Below are positions 1-12,941 of a stretch of 64,000 bases of DNA, one piece after another. Location of the stretch: contig CM057234.1 in the NCBI GenBank assembly GCA_029891385.1, positions 25,964,350 through 26,028,349 on the forward strand. Direction: 5' to 3'. Source of the stretch: Erythroxylum novogranatense (lineage: Eukaryota; Streptophyta; Magnoliopsida; Malpighiales; Erythroxylaceae). The position numbers and the translations under genes were made by a program. Under the pieces are notes generated by a model, which had not been told where the DNA came from, ran no database searches, and worked only from the letters and a program-made list of their open reading frames with translations. Each line of letters begins with the position of its first letter. The first letter of the stretch is position 1.

Positions 1-797
1 TATAGGAAAAAAAAATGCTTGATTATGATCGTGTTACAGAGTTCTGATTTTACTGTAGGGATATACTGCTACATTGTACAGTGCCTAACGGAAGTCAAAG
101 ACCACAATGAATTTGAGACCGTGTTGAGTGAAACAAAGGAAAGTGACATAAGAAAACAGCATGGGTTAACTAAAGTGGATCAGATCTGATAAGTGAAATA
201 GAATTAAATGTATATCTAAATAGAGTGCGTGAACACTATAGAACAAAGAAAGTGTCGAAAGAGGGTTGAATTTGAACAAGTGAGTCAATGGATTATAAAG
301 AACGATCGATTAGGTAAATTATCACTGGTTATAGTGAAATAGAGCTAAATGTCATTGTATTGGTACCAAAGGAATGTGAATCGTCCCTGACGAGATAAAG
401 GAGGTTATGGTAGGTATCATAGTGACAAAGGGTACGCAGAATTGACATATCAAGGAAGGTATTAGAATAAGTCCAGATATTGAGAAAAGGTATTAAATGA
501 TAACATGTTCGAAATAGTGATTTAAGTTATAGATCTAACTACTATGAAAATGGCAAGTGAGATAGTGAAGACAGTGAGATCGCCAACTGACAGCATTGTT
601 GAATCCGTCTATTGTGATGAGGAATAGAGTTAGTCAAATAAATGGTGAACAATGATCGATTGTGTCACTTCGTGACCTTTAGGAAATGAATCATCGATCG
701 GGAAAGTGTATGGAACATGTAGGGACATTTGAGAACTGTCATAGTGGACTGTTGACTGAGAATTTCGAGGACGAAATTTTTATAAGGAGGGGGGAGT
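1..797 (+). mobile_element. LARD-like element, 3' end of internal domain (copy 1)
   Basis: This non-coding tail of a large retrotransposon derivative corresponds base for base, apart from small indels, to 33415-34207 inside the complete element of the second contig. No reading frame of note is present. The last 40 bases hold the block ATTTCGAGGACGAAATTTTT followed by a polypurine tract, which ends where the LTR starts with TGTAACATCCC at 798. The same block precedes the 3' LTR of the Tekay-like element at 55880. The rest of this copy lies upstream of the window. Assignment is firm because of the collinearity. Whether this is a separate locus or an unmerged haplotig is discussed in the findings. 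Confidence 0.85.
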
Positions 798-3700
798 TGT
801 AACATCCCACCCCCGACTGGAAGGGTAAAATAGTAAATTGGCATAGGATGAGATTGATAGGATTTATTCATATTGTTCATGATAATAGATTGATACAGTA
901 GCAATTATGCATGTGAAATTACCGTATATGCATACATGACATTCCGGTTTACGTGCCTAAGACAATTCTACTGTGATTAACGTGGTTAGGGATTTGGAAA
1001 ATTATTTTGAATGTGCCATAAATTGTTTTCTATTTTCAGGATTTATGGAATTTTTCGGAATTTTTGGGTTAGTTGCCTTGACGAAAAATTTCAATGGGTC
1101 GATCGAGTGGATTTTTCTATACTAAAAGGACTGCCAAATGGCATGAGATTAGTGGATAAATGATGTTAGGGAATTTTCTAAAGCCATGATTAGAGATTAA
1201 TTGGGATTAATACTTAATTAACTAGGATTACTTGATTTTTGTCTTTTCTTATTTCAAAATGCCAAGTGTCCCTTATCATTTATTAACTTTGTCCCCTTAT
1301 ATTCATCATTTACGATACTCCTCATGCTTGAAGTCAACAAATTGCTTTTGAAAAGCTCATTTATGCTTGCTTGCTTATCATTTACGGCACTTCCCTTTTA
1401 TCAACACAAAAGTGAAAGTTTGGTACTTCTCTCATCATTTGGAACATTCCTCCTTCTTCTCCATCGAAATTTCTTTCTTTTCCTAGCTCTCTTGCTCTTT
1501 TTTTCTTCCTCCTTAAGTGTTCAAGTGATGATGTAGTGCATGTGTATGAGAAGTGGATAAGTAAAGTAATTGGAGAAGAGTTAGAGTATCATTTGGAAAA
1601 GCTTGAATTAGGTAAGTTGTTGTTAAGTTTTAATTATGATTTGATTTATGAGTTAAATGACATGGTAGTTAGAAGCATCTAATGATAATTGTGGTATTAT
1701 TATTAAGCTTATTGATGCTTTACCTTGATGAGCATTATAGTGTAAATTGATGGGTATAAATGTATGGTGTGTTAGGATAATGAATGGTTATGGTTGTAAC
1801 TTGGTTTAGCTTTGAATTTGGTTGGTAGATGATGACTAATCTTGCAAATAAAGTGAGAGTTTAATGCTGCCAATTTGTGAATATTAGCCCTAGTGAATGT
1901 ATGAATGTTATAGATACTGATTTTATGCTTTATTGAAATGCATATGGTGTTAGAAGTTCAATTGGCATGATAGGAAGAGGAATTGTATAGTATAGCTGAA
2001 AATGTGAGTTTAACCTACTGCACTGTTTTGAGTATAACTCATTGTATAGGAATACAAATGAGTTGAGGTTTGTGGCCACTTAAACTTTGGGATGTTGGCT
2101 ACATTTTGTGTGAAATAGGTGTTGTCTAATTTTAGCTTTAAGAGGTTGCAATATGGCTTGGAAAGTTACTGCTCTTAACTGGAATGAACAGTACCGAAAT
2201 CATACCCTAGAGTTTTGCTAATTTTATGAATTGATTGATATGGAATTAGGGAAAATGGACTTCATGAGAGTTGAAGCCTACATTGTTATCTTTCCATTGC
2301 CACTGATCTTTTATTTTCGAGTTGTATATTAGGAGATATGACCTGATAACTATTGGCTGGTTTTATGCTTTGTGATGAAACCTAGTTGGATTGGCACATT
2401 CAGTGCACATTCGGGTTTGGAGGAATTTTAGTAATTTTTGTGAATTGAGTTGGAGTTTGAAATGTACTGAAGAGTTCTGGATGACATATTGATCTTGAAA
2501 ATGATATATGGCTTATAATTTTTGGAAGTCATATTTGGGAGTTAAGATTTTACAAAAACTGAATCTGCTTTAGGAAGTTAGGTGCTGATCATGGTAGTAA
2601 CTTCCATAACAGATTTGAAAATGTTAGAAATCGAATTGGAGTTCGGGTTCTTCATGAAACTTGGAGTTTGAGATCTTATCTTTTCAGGGATATAAGGTAG
2701 TGATTTTTTGACTTTTTACAGGAGTTATGCTTGATAGAAGTTTACTGCTCAGATTGAGTGATTTCAGGGACAGCATCATTGATTGAATTATTTGACCTAG
2801 TTAGCAATGGAATTGGACTTTGAGTTGTTCATGAAAGGTATAGATAACATTGTGATCTTGATGAGCATATTTATTGTGCTATTTTGACTGAACAGAATGA
2901 GAGTTACTAAATTTACCATGTACTGTTCTGTTTTAAGAGGTATGGACTAGGCAGCATCTTTGATTGGTTTTTGACACCCTTAGGGGTGGAATTGATTTTT
3001 ATGGTATTCTTGAAACTTGTAGAGGTTTTATGATCTTCCAATGAGATATGGTTTATGATTTTTAGAGTTGTGTGCAAAGAGTTATGGGTGTTGGAAGTAT
3101 GGTTAGAAATCAGAAAATAAAGGGGGAAATAAGGGTTATATATATATATAGGTATAAATTGGTTAATGTGAATTTTGTTTTCTTTCGTGAATAACTTTTC
3201 CGTCCGACGTCCGATTGACCTGATTCTTGAGGCATCGGATTCATTGAATATTGAATTTCATTCTGCAAGAAATTGGGAATTTTTAAACGGAAAATTGACG
3301 GAGTCCCGTAATTGTTCAAGGCTCACTGCTTTATTTATTGTTGAACCGATCGAGGTCCGAATTGAGTCTTTGTCGGTGCCTATAGCTTTCTAATTTTTAG
3401 ATGGAATTTCTAATGGGAAAATTTTAGATTAGGGTCGGAATGCCATGAACATGCATTGTACACGCTTTTAAATTGTTCCTCGTGCATTGTTTGATATTTC
3501 TAACTATACAGCTTGGTAATGGGTACTTATTTTAATTGTTTCTAGAGGCATAGTTGAACGTAATCTCACGGACGTTGCGAGACTTCCGGCATTAGCCGAA
3601 GTATAGGTGAGTAACCTAGTTGGTTTCTCAGCCTTATGTGTTTATTAATTATATGCACCGATGCCATGAGGAGTTAAGGATGGATATTTGTGTTATTGTT

Positions 3701-4885
3701 TTGATTGATTTGGATCATGGGTGTGATATGAAGTGCCAATGTGAGCAAATGTATGAATGAATTAAATTGAAATGGTTAATGAATTGAATTGTGAATGCAT
3801 AAGTGAAAATAAATTGAATTGCATATGATGAAATGCCGGACTAAAAGTCCAAGACATAATGGAAAATGACCGATAGTGAAAATGACCGAGAATTGAAAAT
3901 GAGACATGTGCATTCATGCATAGTAAATGATCGATAATTGGCAGCCAGGACCGGAGCAGCCAACGAAATGCCGTGGTATCGCTTGCCCTCGAGGTGGTGC
4001 ATACCGAGGGCTCTCCCACGTAGTGCTCGGATACCACAGGCTCATCAGATCGTGGCTTCAAGCCCAACGAAACATCAGATCGAACCGAGCCTCGAGCTCG
4101 AGGGAGTTAGTGCATACCCCGAGGCTCTCTACTCCCTAGATTATCGATCACCGATAGCGCCGGTCACAACAACGAAATAAAATAGAAAAGTGTCACATGC
4201 GCATTGCATACGATATGATCGATCGAAAAATGTAAATTGACCGTATATGACCGGAAAATGTGAGTAAGGAAATTGCATGTGATATCTGTAAATGCTATCT
4301 TGTGCTATGTGTATATGATTTGTGAATGCATGAGTTGGGTGAACCATCGATGATGGTTTCTCATTGAGTTCGCAAACTCACCCAACATTGCATCTATTTT
4401 TCAGAAATTGAAGAATACCCGCTAGACAAACGGAGTATGGCTACCGATAGCAAGTCGTAATATCGGGTCGGGATCGATGTCGCTCACATCTGCATTAGCG
4501 TAGTGATTGATTCAAGAGGCCCCATTGTTTAAGTGTGTTCAGAATGTTCAAAATGGCATTGGTCACAAATGGGACATGCATTTCTATATGTATATGAATG
4601 ATTGAGCACTATTGAGTACTAGTTAATGACCGAAGTTTGTGTCTTCATCGATAAATATGAATGAGTGCCCTTTATCGATGTTATTTTACCGAAAATGATT
4701 TCAAATGTTGTAGGCACAATTTATTTACCGTTTTCCACGCACGCAACTGCTTTTGAAAGAAAAAAAAATGTTTAACGAATTTTAAAAAAAGTAGTGATTG
4801 TTCTAGTACGCCACCCTCGCGGGTCACGGGCTCAGATTTTACTGTAGATATCAGGTTCGGGTCTCGTCGGGAGTGGGGTGCTACA
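798..4885 (+). mobile_element. LARD-like 3' LTR (copy 1)
   Basis: A 4.1-kb LTR that begins TGTAACATCCC and ends GGGTGCTACA. It is followed by GATTC at 4886-4890, the target-site copy also found at both ends of the complete element (26439-26443 and 38301-38305). It carries the putative leader signals: donor AG/GTAAGT near 1612, micro-exon 3546-3606, donor GTGAGT at 3607, and acceptor TTTTTCAG near 4405. It shares with the 3' LTR at 34208 the variant TTTACGGCACTT, where the 5' LTR at 26444 has TTTACTAAGACTT. This is therefore a copy of that 3' LTR, not of the 5' one. Confidence 0.9.
4335..4385 (+). other. Candidate RNA three-way junction in LTR (copy 1)
   Basis: An outer stem TTGGGT/ACCCAA encloses two hairpins: AACCATC-GAT-GATGGTT and GAGTT-CGCA-AACTC. 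The block sits about 20 bases upstream of the putative 3' splice site TTTTTCAG. The same arrangement occurs in every other LTR of this kind in the window (25210, 30013, 37761, 50879, 58643 and, on the minus strand, 63207-63261). Folding is inferred by eye. Confidence 0.6.
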
Positions 4886-7517
4886 GATTCGGTCTCTAAC
4901 TATGTCCAAAACACTTGACTAACAACTCGACTTATGTTGGATGATCACTCATAACTCGAGTTATTGCTGACAACTCGACTTGTCGAGACAAATAAGTCGA
5001 CTTATCACTAACAAGTCGACTTATCGAGACAAATAACTCGAGTTATGGTTCACAAGTCGACTTATGGGACCAATAACTCGACTTATGTGAACCAATAACT
5101 CGAGTTCTGTCCATTCTGACTCGATTCTAACCCTCTACACTCTCTCTTGACTTATCCCAAACACCATGAACACTCCAATCCTTTCTAGACCTACCCATTT
5201 CTATGCCAAACTCATTCATTCAATAATTTGACACCTCCTCTCATGTCAAACACCTAGTTTGACTTACAAAAAGACTCAAGTTCAACTTCAATGATCCTAT
5301 GCATTCACTCATGCAAAGCTCATTAACCATCATTCAAAACATTCTTACTTCTACATAAGATTCATCAATCACAACTCTATACACATCTTTACTTGAACTA
5401 AACATGTATTTCTACCCACATGGAGTTTAAAGCCATTCGACACAACTTTAAAAACCACACTTGACATGTTATTAATCTGTCTTGAGAAACCATGATAAAA
5501 CGTCATTCATGCATTTCATTCACATCAAAACAAATGTTTTAAAATGCCTTAGTAGGCATTTCAAGCCTATTACATTTCAATCAAAATACATCTTGCCAAA
5601 ATACATCTGTTTTCTCAAAATGCAACCTAAAGCATTGATTTCTAGAAAGATCATTTCAAATACAAGACCAAAAGAAAATCTTGGAGTAAATGCCTTTAAG
5701 CTTGCTACCTCGGGATCCTGCTCATTTCCTGGAGAATTTGAGGGGGGTGAGCTTTCGCTCCGTGGGTAACACATTTATATTTATATAACAAGCATGTCCA
5801 TTTAATTATTCATACTTTTAGCAATCTTTCAATGAAGTCATGATAGATACATCATGCAATTTTCATCAATACATAAACATAATTTCTCACAATTCAATCA
5901 TTCATAATTCTTGCACTTTCATGTTATCACATATGAAACACATCAAATGGCTCGGTAAGTCCATATTATTGGCAACCATATAGTCTCATTTAATGAGGTT
6001 ATATGGGCAAATCTTGAGGAGTCCAAAATAATGGATCATCCTATGCCACAATCGGGCAGCCGGGCGAAGGCTTTCATGGTCGACGTGCACGTGGCGGTTC
6101 TGGGACTATACCTTACCCACATAACATAACAATCATGATCATACAAGAAAATTGGACTGTTCTTGTCCAATTTTCCATTCCTTTACAAATCATCTTTGTC
6201 ATACATCATTCATGCTTTTCATCATATTCATTTAACAAGTTTCTCCAAAACAACTTCATTCTCCATCATACAATGTACATCTATAAGCATCATAATTTCA
6301 TACTCATTTAGGCTATTTCATTCAATACTAGCTCAACCATCATCAAATCATCAACATGTATCATTTTCATTCACACAAAACTCATGATTAATGATATCTA
6401 ACCACTACTATCACAAGCATTTAATACAATCATCAAGTAATCAAAACTCATTAATGTCATGCATTAATTTACATTTATAGCTTATATACATAAAGATAAA
6501 TATGAAACCCACCTTTTATCCTTGCTTAAACTTGCCTAAGGAAGTTCTTCCTCATATTGTTCTTCTCCTCTTTCTTGCCCTTCTTCAATCATAACAAGAA
6601 AGTAACCTCATATTACTTAGGGTTTCAAAATTGAGAAATCTCATAAACTTTAATCATGAAATTAACCCTAGAATCACTAAACCCATTCCATTCTTAGTCT
6701 TTCTAACCAATAACCCAAGGAAAAACTCAACTTTAAACCCATGGCTTACCTTGAATCTCTACTTAACCAAGTGATTTCTTAGTTCAAAGTGAAGCTTTAG
6801 CCTTCCTCTTCACTTTTCTTCTCAAACTTTCTTCAAAACTCTCTAAATCTCAAACCCTAGCCACTTCTCTTCTTTTCTCCTCTTCTTCTCCTCTTCACCA
6901 AAATCCTCTTCTCCCTCTCTCAATTTTCGTTTTTTTCTTCTTCTTTCCTCCTACAACCTCACTTAAAATCCTCCTTTTATACTTCTTCCATTCCACTTAA
7001 GCCCAAAGGCCCCTAAGCCCATCTTCCTTCTTATTCTTCCTCTTATTTTTTTACTTCCCTACTACCTCTTTAACTACTCAAGCCTACTTCTTCATTTAAG
7101 CCAATTAATTTCTCAAGCCCATCTTATTCTTATTCTCTTCTTCTTCTTCCTTCTTATTTCCTACATCCTCCTTAAACTTACTCAAGCCCACTTATCTTTA
7201 AGCCCACTTCATTTCCTCCTCTTTTCTTCTTTATTTCATTTGGACCCAAAGCCCCATTTAACACATTAAATTACCTCTAATTCATTTAAACCAACTAACA
7301 CATTTAATACTTGCTATCTAACTCATTTAATCACATTTATTCATTACCTAACTCGTTTAATTCATGCCAACTAATACATTTACTAACATTAATTCTTAAC
7401 ACCTAACTCATTTAATGTCATATGCTAATCCATGCTAACTTTATTAAATACTATATTAATTCACCCCATTAATCTAATCATGCTTGATTTATCATTAAAC
7501 AAAAATTTGGGGTAACA
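4886..7517 (-). mobile_element. Minus-strand LTR, 5' (upstream) part (copy 1)
   Basis: This is the larger part of an LTR read on the minus strand. Its sense-strand start is TGTTACCCC at 7517, and it is broken at 4886 by the LARD insertion. On the sense strand it has a TATAAAAGG box (about 6973-6981), then a purine-rich leader and a donor CAAG/GTAAGCC near 6745, as expected of a transcribed LTR in this orientation. The missing 3' part, with a primer site beside it, is at 25886-26443 in the second contig. The pyrimidine-rich plus strand at 6540-7250 gives only spurious reading frames. Confidence 0.7.
4914..5112. repeat. Array of AACTCGAGTT / AAGTCGACTT palindromes
   Basis: About nine 20-24-bp repeats of the type ATAACTCGAGTTAT, ACAAGTCGACTTAT and ATAACTCGACTTATG, each built on a TCGA core and several of them perfect palindromes. 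The array lies in the minus-strand LTR right next to the LARD insertion point. Its counterpart is at 38330-38523. Confidence 0.75.
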
Positions 7518-8621
7518 TTAATGGTAGAATAAAGTCGCTCAAGACAAGGTGAAGCTCAAAGGTTGCATATAAAGCTCTATTGGATAGCAACATGGAAGTG
7601 GAGAGGGTAGCCAATAGAGAGAGTTATAAGTTAGTAAAGAAAGAGGTAAAGAAGATAGTCTTAAAAGCTAAAATTGGTGCCAACAAGAACTTATATCAAA
7701 TATTGGAAACTAAGGATGGAGAAAAGGATAATTTTAATTTACCAAGAGCTAAGGGAAAAAAGTGAGGGATTTTGATCAAGTTTGTTGTATAAAGGATAAA
7801 GCACGATAGGTGCTCATGGATGAAAATGACATCAAGACAAGATGATATAGCTACTTTTATAGGCTTTTTAATAAAGTTAAAGATAATAACATTTGTTGGG
7901 TAATCTTAGCACTTATGAGAAATACTACAAATTTACTTATTGTCAACCTATCAAAAGAGAAAAAACTAGAGAAGCTTTGAGGAAGAAGAAGAGTGGAAAA
8001 GTAGTAGGACCTGATGAATTACCATAAAGGAATATAAAAGCCTAAGAGAAAAGGGTTTTACTTGGCTAGCCAAACTTTTTAATGTAATCCTCAAGTCCAC
8101 CAAAATACTGAATTAATAGAGACTTAGCACACTAATCTCTCTATATAAGAATAAAGGGGACATTCAAAGTTGTAACAACTATGAAGAAATTAAACTACTT
8201 AGTCACACCATGAAGTTATAGGAGAGGGTGATTGAGAGGAGAATGAGAAAGTACACTTATCTCAGAGAAACAATTTGATCTCAACTAGGTAGGTCCACAA
8301 TGAAGCCATACATCTCTTTAGATAATTAATGGAATATATAGGATAGGCAGAGAGACATCATGGTTTTTTGCTAATTTAGAAAAGGCTTATAATAGGGTAC
8401 CTAAGGAAGTCATGTGGAGGTATCTAAAAGTTAAAGGAGTTTATGTTGCCTATAAAGGTTATTAGAGATATATATAAATGTGTTAAAAATATAGTAAGTA
8501 TAATAGGAGCAGATATAAAGCATTTTTCTACAAATATCAGGCTACACCAAGGATCTTTATTGAGCCCCTTCCTATTTGCAGTAGTTATAGATAAGCTTAC
8601 CAAAAATATCCAAGGGGATAC
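7518..8621 (+). pseudogene. RTE-type LINE reverse transcriptase, first fragment (copy 1)
   Basis: Conceptual translation in shifting frames gives the collinear order of a plant RTE LINE: a lysine-rich pre-RT segment (YKLVKKEVKK, about 7635), RKKKSGKVVGPDELP-like sequence (near 7980-8022), LISLYKNKGDIQ (about 8133), [18 protein letters not shown] (about 8376-8430), and IRLHQGSLLSPFLFAVVIDKLT (about 8535-8600). Stops and frameshifts break it repeatedly, so it is long dead. The 5' part (endonuclease) is missing and the fragment starts at the end of the minus-strand LTR. It stops at 8621, where an LTR element has inserted. The gene continues at 14474. Confidence 0.85.
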
Positions 8622-10221
8622 TGACAACGCCTCGTAATGCTAGTCAAAATAAAATAACTAGACTACTATTATAGCAGTAGTAAATCTGGGTCAATCCTAC
8701 AGAGAATGTGTGCAAAGTTTATAAAATGAAATTAATTGGTGTTTATGTTTAGGGAGTTTTGTATTTTTCAAATAAGAAAATAAAATGAAACTAGACTAAT
8801 AAAAAAAATTAAAGAAAACATGCAAAAAATGTGAAAGTGGAGAATTCGGTAATGACCTAGCTCTTTGGTTCAATCTCAGCCTACACCCTAATTAAGAATA
8901 TTTCATTGATCTGTTATTCTGCAACCTCTCCTAGCAACTATTAATCATAGGTTAATAATTAACCCGAGTTTGCCCTTAAGTTTTGTTTAATCAAGATACG
9001 ATCATTAATTAAACCTACCCATCGAATAACCTAAGATAGGATCTCTAGATTTAATTAAGTAGTAGCATTACAAATTAAAAGAACTGATTAATCAAGGTAA
9101 CAATCGCATACTATGTGTTATTTAACCTAGGTTATGTTATCCCTAATGAGTACAAATCATTAGTCGTTGTACATGAATTTCAACATAACAATTACGAATT
9201 ATATCAAAATTCTAGCAATGGGTTTACAAATAAACGATTCAGTGAACACATTAAAATCATCTTTCACAATACCCAATGGGTTCATACACTAATAATCAAA
9301 CAATAATGAAAATCCAATTATCCATACACAAAACTCAAATCAATTAACATAGGATAACATAATCAATTTCTAATAAAAGAAAGAAACAAAATAACAGTGA
9401 AATACACTTACTCGGGTCATCAGCATCGATGTCACCTCCAATTTGACGTCAAAACTTAGCCCTCCACGGGTCTCTCAAGAAAATGCTTCAACCCTATGAA
9501 AAATTTCCTAACCAAAACCCCATGTAGTGCCTCCACTCTTTTCTCTCTAACCTCGCTATCGCTCATTGATGTGACAAATAAACTTTGTTGGTTCACCGTC
9601 ACTATTCTCTTGTGTTTAAAACCTACACTGATATTGGGCATTTTTAAGTAAAATGCATGGGTTATGTTTAATGTGTTAAATGCATAACATATATGTTGAA
9701 CTCAGACAATGTACAATGCCTGTGTTGAATGCAAACGTTGTCTGTGTATGCAGTTGCTTTCCTTCTCCTGCATTGTCGTTTTAGTTGATCTTTGGTGCAT
9801 GCGCAAAGCATTTCGCTTCTTTGCTCTGCGTTTCATGCTCCACTACATTTCATTTTTGCTTCTCTTTGTGTTTTATGTCCCTTACATGCGAACGCATGCA
9901 CGTGCTGACGTCCATCATCCAGCCAACTTCTACTTATGCACTGTCGTATTGGTGTTTTTCTTTGTCCTTTAATTTTCATGTGTCATTTTGTTCATGTTTT
10001 CATTTTTTTTTGTCTTTTAATTTTCTTCTTTTTGCTCTAAGGAAACAAGTGAAAATTAATCTTTGAAAAATCCACATATCGTGCTTTCGATTCTCTTTAA
10101 TTTCTTTGCTTCGAATTGTGCCTAAAATCATATATGAGTCAAAGTGAGTATCTTAAGCAATTTCACATCAATAATCACTAAATGTCATAGAATAATTTCA
10201 TAATCAATTAGGTACCTATCA
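8622..10221 (-). repeat. 3' LTR of the non-autonomous element (copy 1)
   Basis: Left LTR on the plus strand, 1.6 kb. It is collinear with 12942-14473 from TGACAACG through the TAGTCAAAATAAAATAACTAG segment to the CATAATCAATTA segment. Numerous substitutions and an extra segment relative to the other LTR show age. Confidence 0.8.
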
Positions 10222-12941
10222 ATTTCTCCCATACTTAGATTTTGGTCGTCCTCAGAAAAACATTAAAATTAAACTCAAAGACCTAAAAGCATTGACTCAT
10301 TTCCTATATGTTCTAAGAATACATAGCATAAACAAAGATGAATGACTTTCAAAATCATAGAAAAATTTAATATTCCAAGCTTTCACTCATGATCAATCAA
10401 CATTCATCATTTTCAAAAACTGAGCAATCTAATGGTAGACTTGGCAAGTGTGTTTAACTAAAATATATTCATGGGCACACTCAACACTATTCATGATCAT
10501 GTTATTCCATAACTTTAAATATCATTTCATTTCTCCACCACTACTGCTCACATGCAAAATTATGGATCATAGTACTTTTCAAGGTTGTAATGTGGAAAAA
10601 AGGTATGGTGAGATGTATTTGGGTCAAGTAGTATGAAAGCCATTAAGCTAGTGAAACTAAGCAACACTTATAAAAAACTAGGCATCGTCAGCTATGATGA
10701 ATGCAACATTTATATTTCACAACCCCATTCAGCTCTTACACATAAACCACATGAAGCAATATACCAATCCGAAGGAATCACTTATATAATTTATGCCAAC
10801 AATATATTGAAATTACAAGAGTGAACCTTCCAAGCCAACATCTACCTCATATTCAACATACTCAAATAGCACATTCATTACAACTCTAGGAAGATGCATT
10901 AATCATAAGCAAATTTTCAACACATATGCAATTTCTTCTTGATACATTTAGTTAAAAAAGTTCATTTTTTCTTTTTTTTTTCTTTCTTTTCCTTTCTTTT
11001 CTTTTCTTTTCCTTTTTTAACATTAAAAGAAACTATATGAACATAGGAATTTCAATGATAAGACATAAAAAAACATCCCAAAGTTAACCAACTCACACAT
11101 ATGTACACTTCCACACTTAGAATTTTGTACATCCACAAACTCAATAATCATAAATATTCTACTAGCTTTATGGATTAAGTAGGACATTTTGTTAGTATAA
11201 AGCATGTATTATGGTTGATACAAAAAGAAAGGTTAATAAGGCTCAAAGGGGCTTATCAAAAAGGAAAATCATATAATGAGTAGGCTATTTGGCTAACGTA
11301 GCTTATGAAACAAAGAATGCCTAATCATTTCTATGTTAATGTATGTGATAAAAATGTGTTCTAAAATAGAAATTCAAGGCAAATCAAGATGTACATGTCA
11401 TGAAGGTCACACATTATCGAAAGTCAATGAGATTGATATAAATGTGTCAGTTAAATAAGGCTTAAAATCTTACCGGCTTTGTCTACTACTAGTCACTACT
11501 CTTCTAAAGCTAATGCATATCGACCAATCACAAAAGTAAAAATACATGCTAAAGTTGCTATAAAATTCTCTAGTCAATTAACACTCTAATCATGACTATA
11601 TAGTCCTAGGAGTAATAAAAAATGAGAAAATGTCCGTTTTGTTTGTTTTATTCTTTCTCTCATTTTGATTGAAAACTTAAAACAAACAAGAAACAAACCA
11701 ACAAAAAACACACATGCATATAAAAAGAAATGCAAAAATGTAAAGAAAAGAAATTTACTTCCCTTCGGTTGCCTCCCAAAAAGTACCTTTGTTTAGAATC
11801 GTTGGTTTAACTCTTTCTTCTCCTCACATGAAAAAATTATGATCTTTTGGAACTACAGATTAGCGCCACATCCACACGAGGTTGTTTCAAATAGGTCCTT
11901 ATTTGATCATCATCCATATTCAATGTCTTTCTTATCCTCATATTCTCAATCTCGATTGACTTTATACACACTGGAAAGATCTCAAATATTTCTTTGCCTT
12001 TTTCTTCCTCATTTAATTCCTCCAATTTGTTATGTAAAGGTGAAGAGTCATTCCCAAAAATAAAATGGAACTCAATCCTAACCTCCGGCCTAAAAAATAT
12101 GTCTTTTTCTTCTTCGAGATCCTCCTCTACTTCTTAAACACATGCAATTCGTTAAGGATTGATCTCAAAATTCTCAAGCTCCTCTTCACTTTGTAAAGTT
12201 TCTGCACAAACGTCCATTGGATACACCTCGGGTTAATACGACTGCTCCTCTTCACTTTATGGTTCCAAATGATTGATATCTCCCCATCAAGGCAAAGCAT
12301 ATTGCTGGAATTGCAGAGTATTCTGTTGGATTTGCTGTACACCTTGTTGAAAGAGCTGTTCCATATTTTGTTGGAACTGCTGCATATTCTGTTGAATTTG
12401 AAGATTGTTAGTAGCCATAATATTAAGCAATTCTTCTAGAGATGTACCTGAGTCGTGTTGATTCTCTGAATCTTGACAACTAGACCAAGATTGCCTTTCA
12501 TCTAGTTGGAATTATTGGATATCCTATTGGTTCTGTTGTATACTCTCTTGAAGCTGCTGCATAGCCCACTAAAATTGAAGATTGTTAGCATTAAAGGTCT
12601 TAATATAGTAGTCCAGAGATATACTTGAATCATGATAAGAAACTTATAGTCTATACAAGAATTGTTATGCATCCTACAAACTAACTTGGAAGTAAATTTG
12701 TTGATTATCACATCCATAACTAAAGTTAGGTTTATCAGTCCAACATTAGTCATAGAATTGAGAGTAAGAGTTAAAGAAAAATTACTTCTATCCATGATTT
12801 TTAAAATATTTATCATAAAATGAAACAGAAAAAATGAAAGGATCATGAAATAACTCAAAAGAAACCAATTATGAATACAAAATACTAATTAAGATCATAA
12901 ACAAAACTAAAAAACTGCACTCCAAGTATTGATGCTAAAAT

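Noticed and set aside
1324..1536. A 70-residue Leu/Phe/Ser-rich frame, repeated at 26984 and 34734
   Set aside because: It lies in the pyrimidine-rich leader part of the LARD LTR and recurs only because the LTRs are near-identical. There is no homology and no codon signal.
4886..7517. The T/C-rich stretch as a host gene with 5' leader on the plus strand
   Set aside because: The primer site at 25870, the TATAAAAGG box and the GTAAG donor all place the sense strand on the minus strand of an LTR.
12502..12858. A 118-residue minus-strand frame in the non-autonomous element, shorter at 45899-46150
   Set aside because: No recognisable gag feature, and not kept at full length in the duplicate copy. 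I could not support a gag call.
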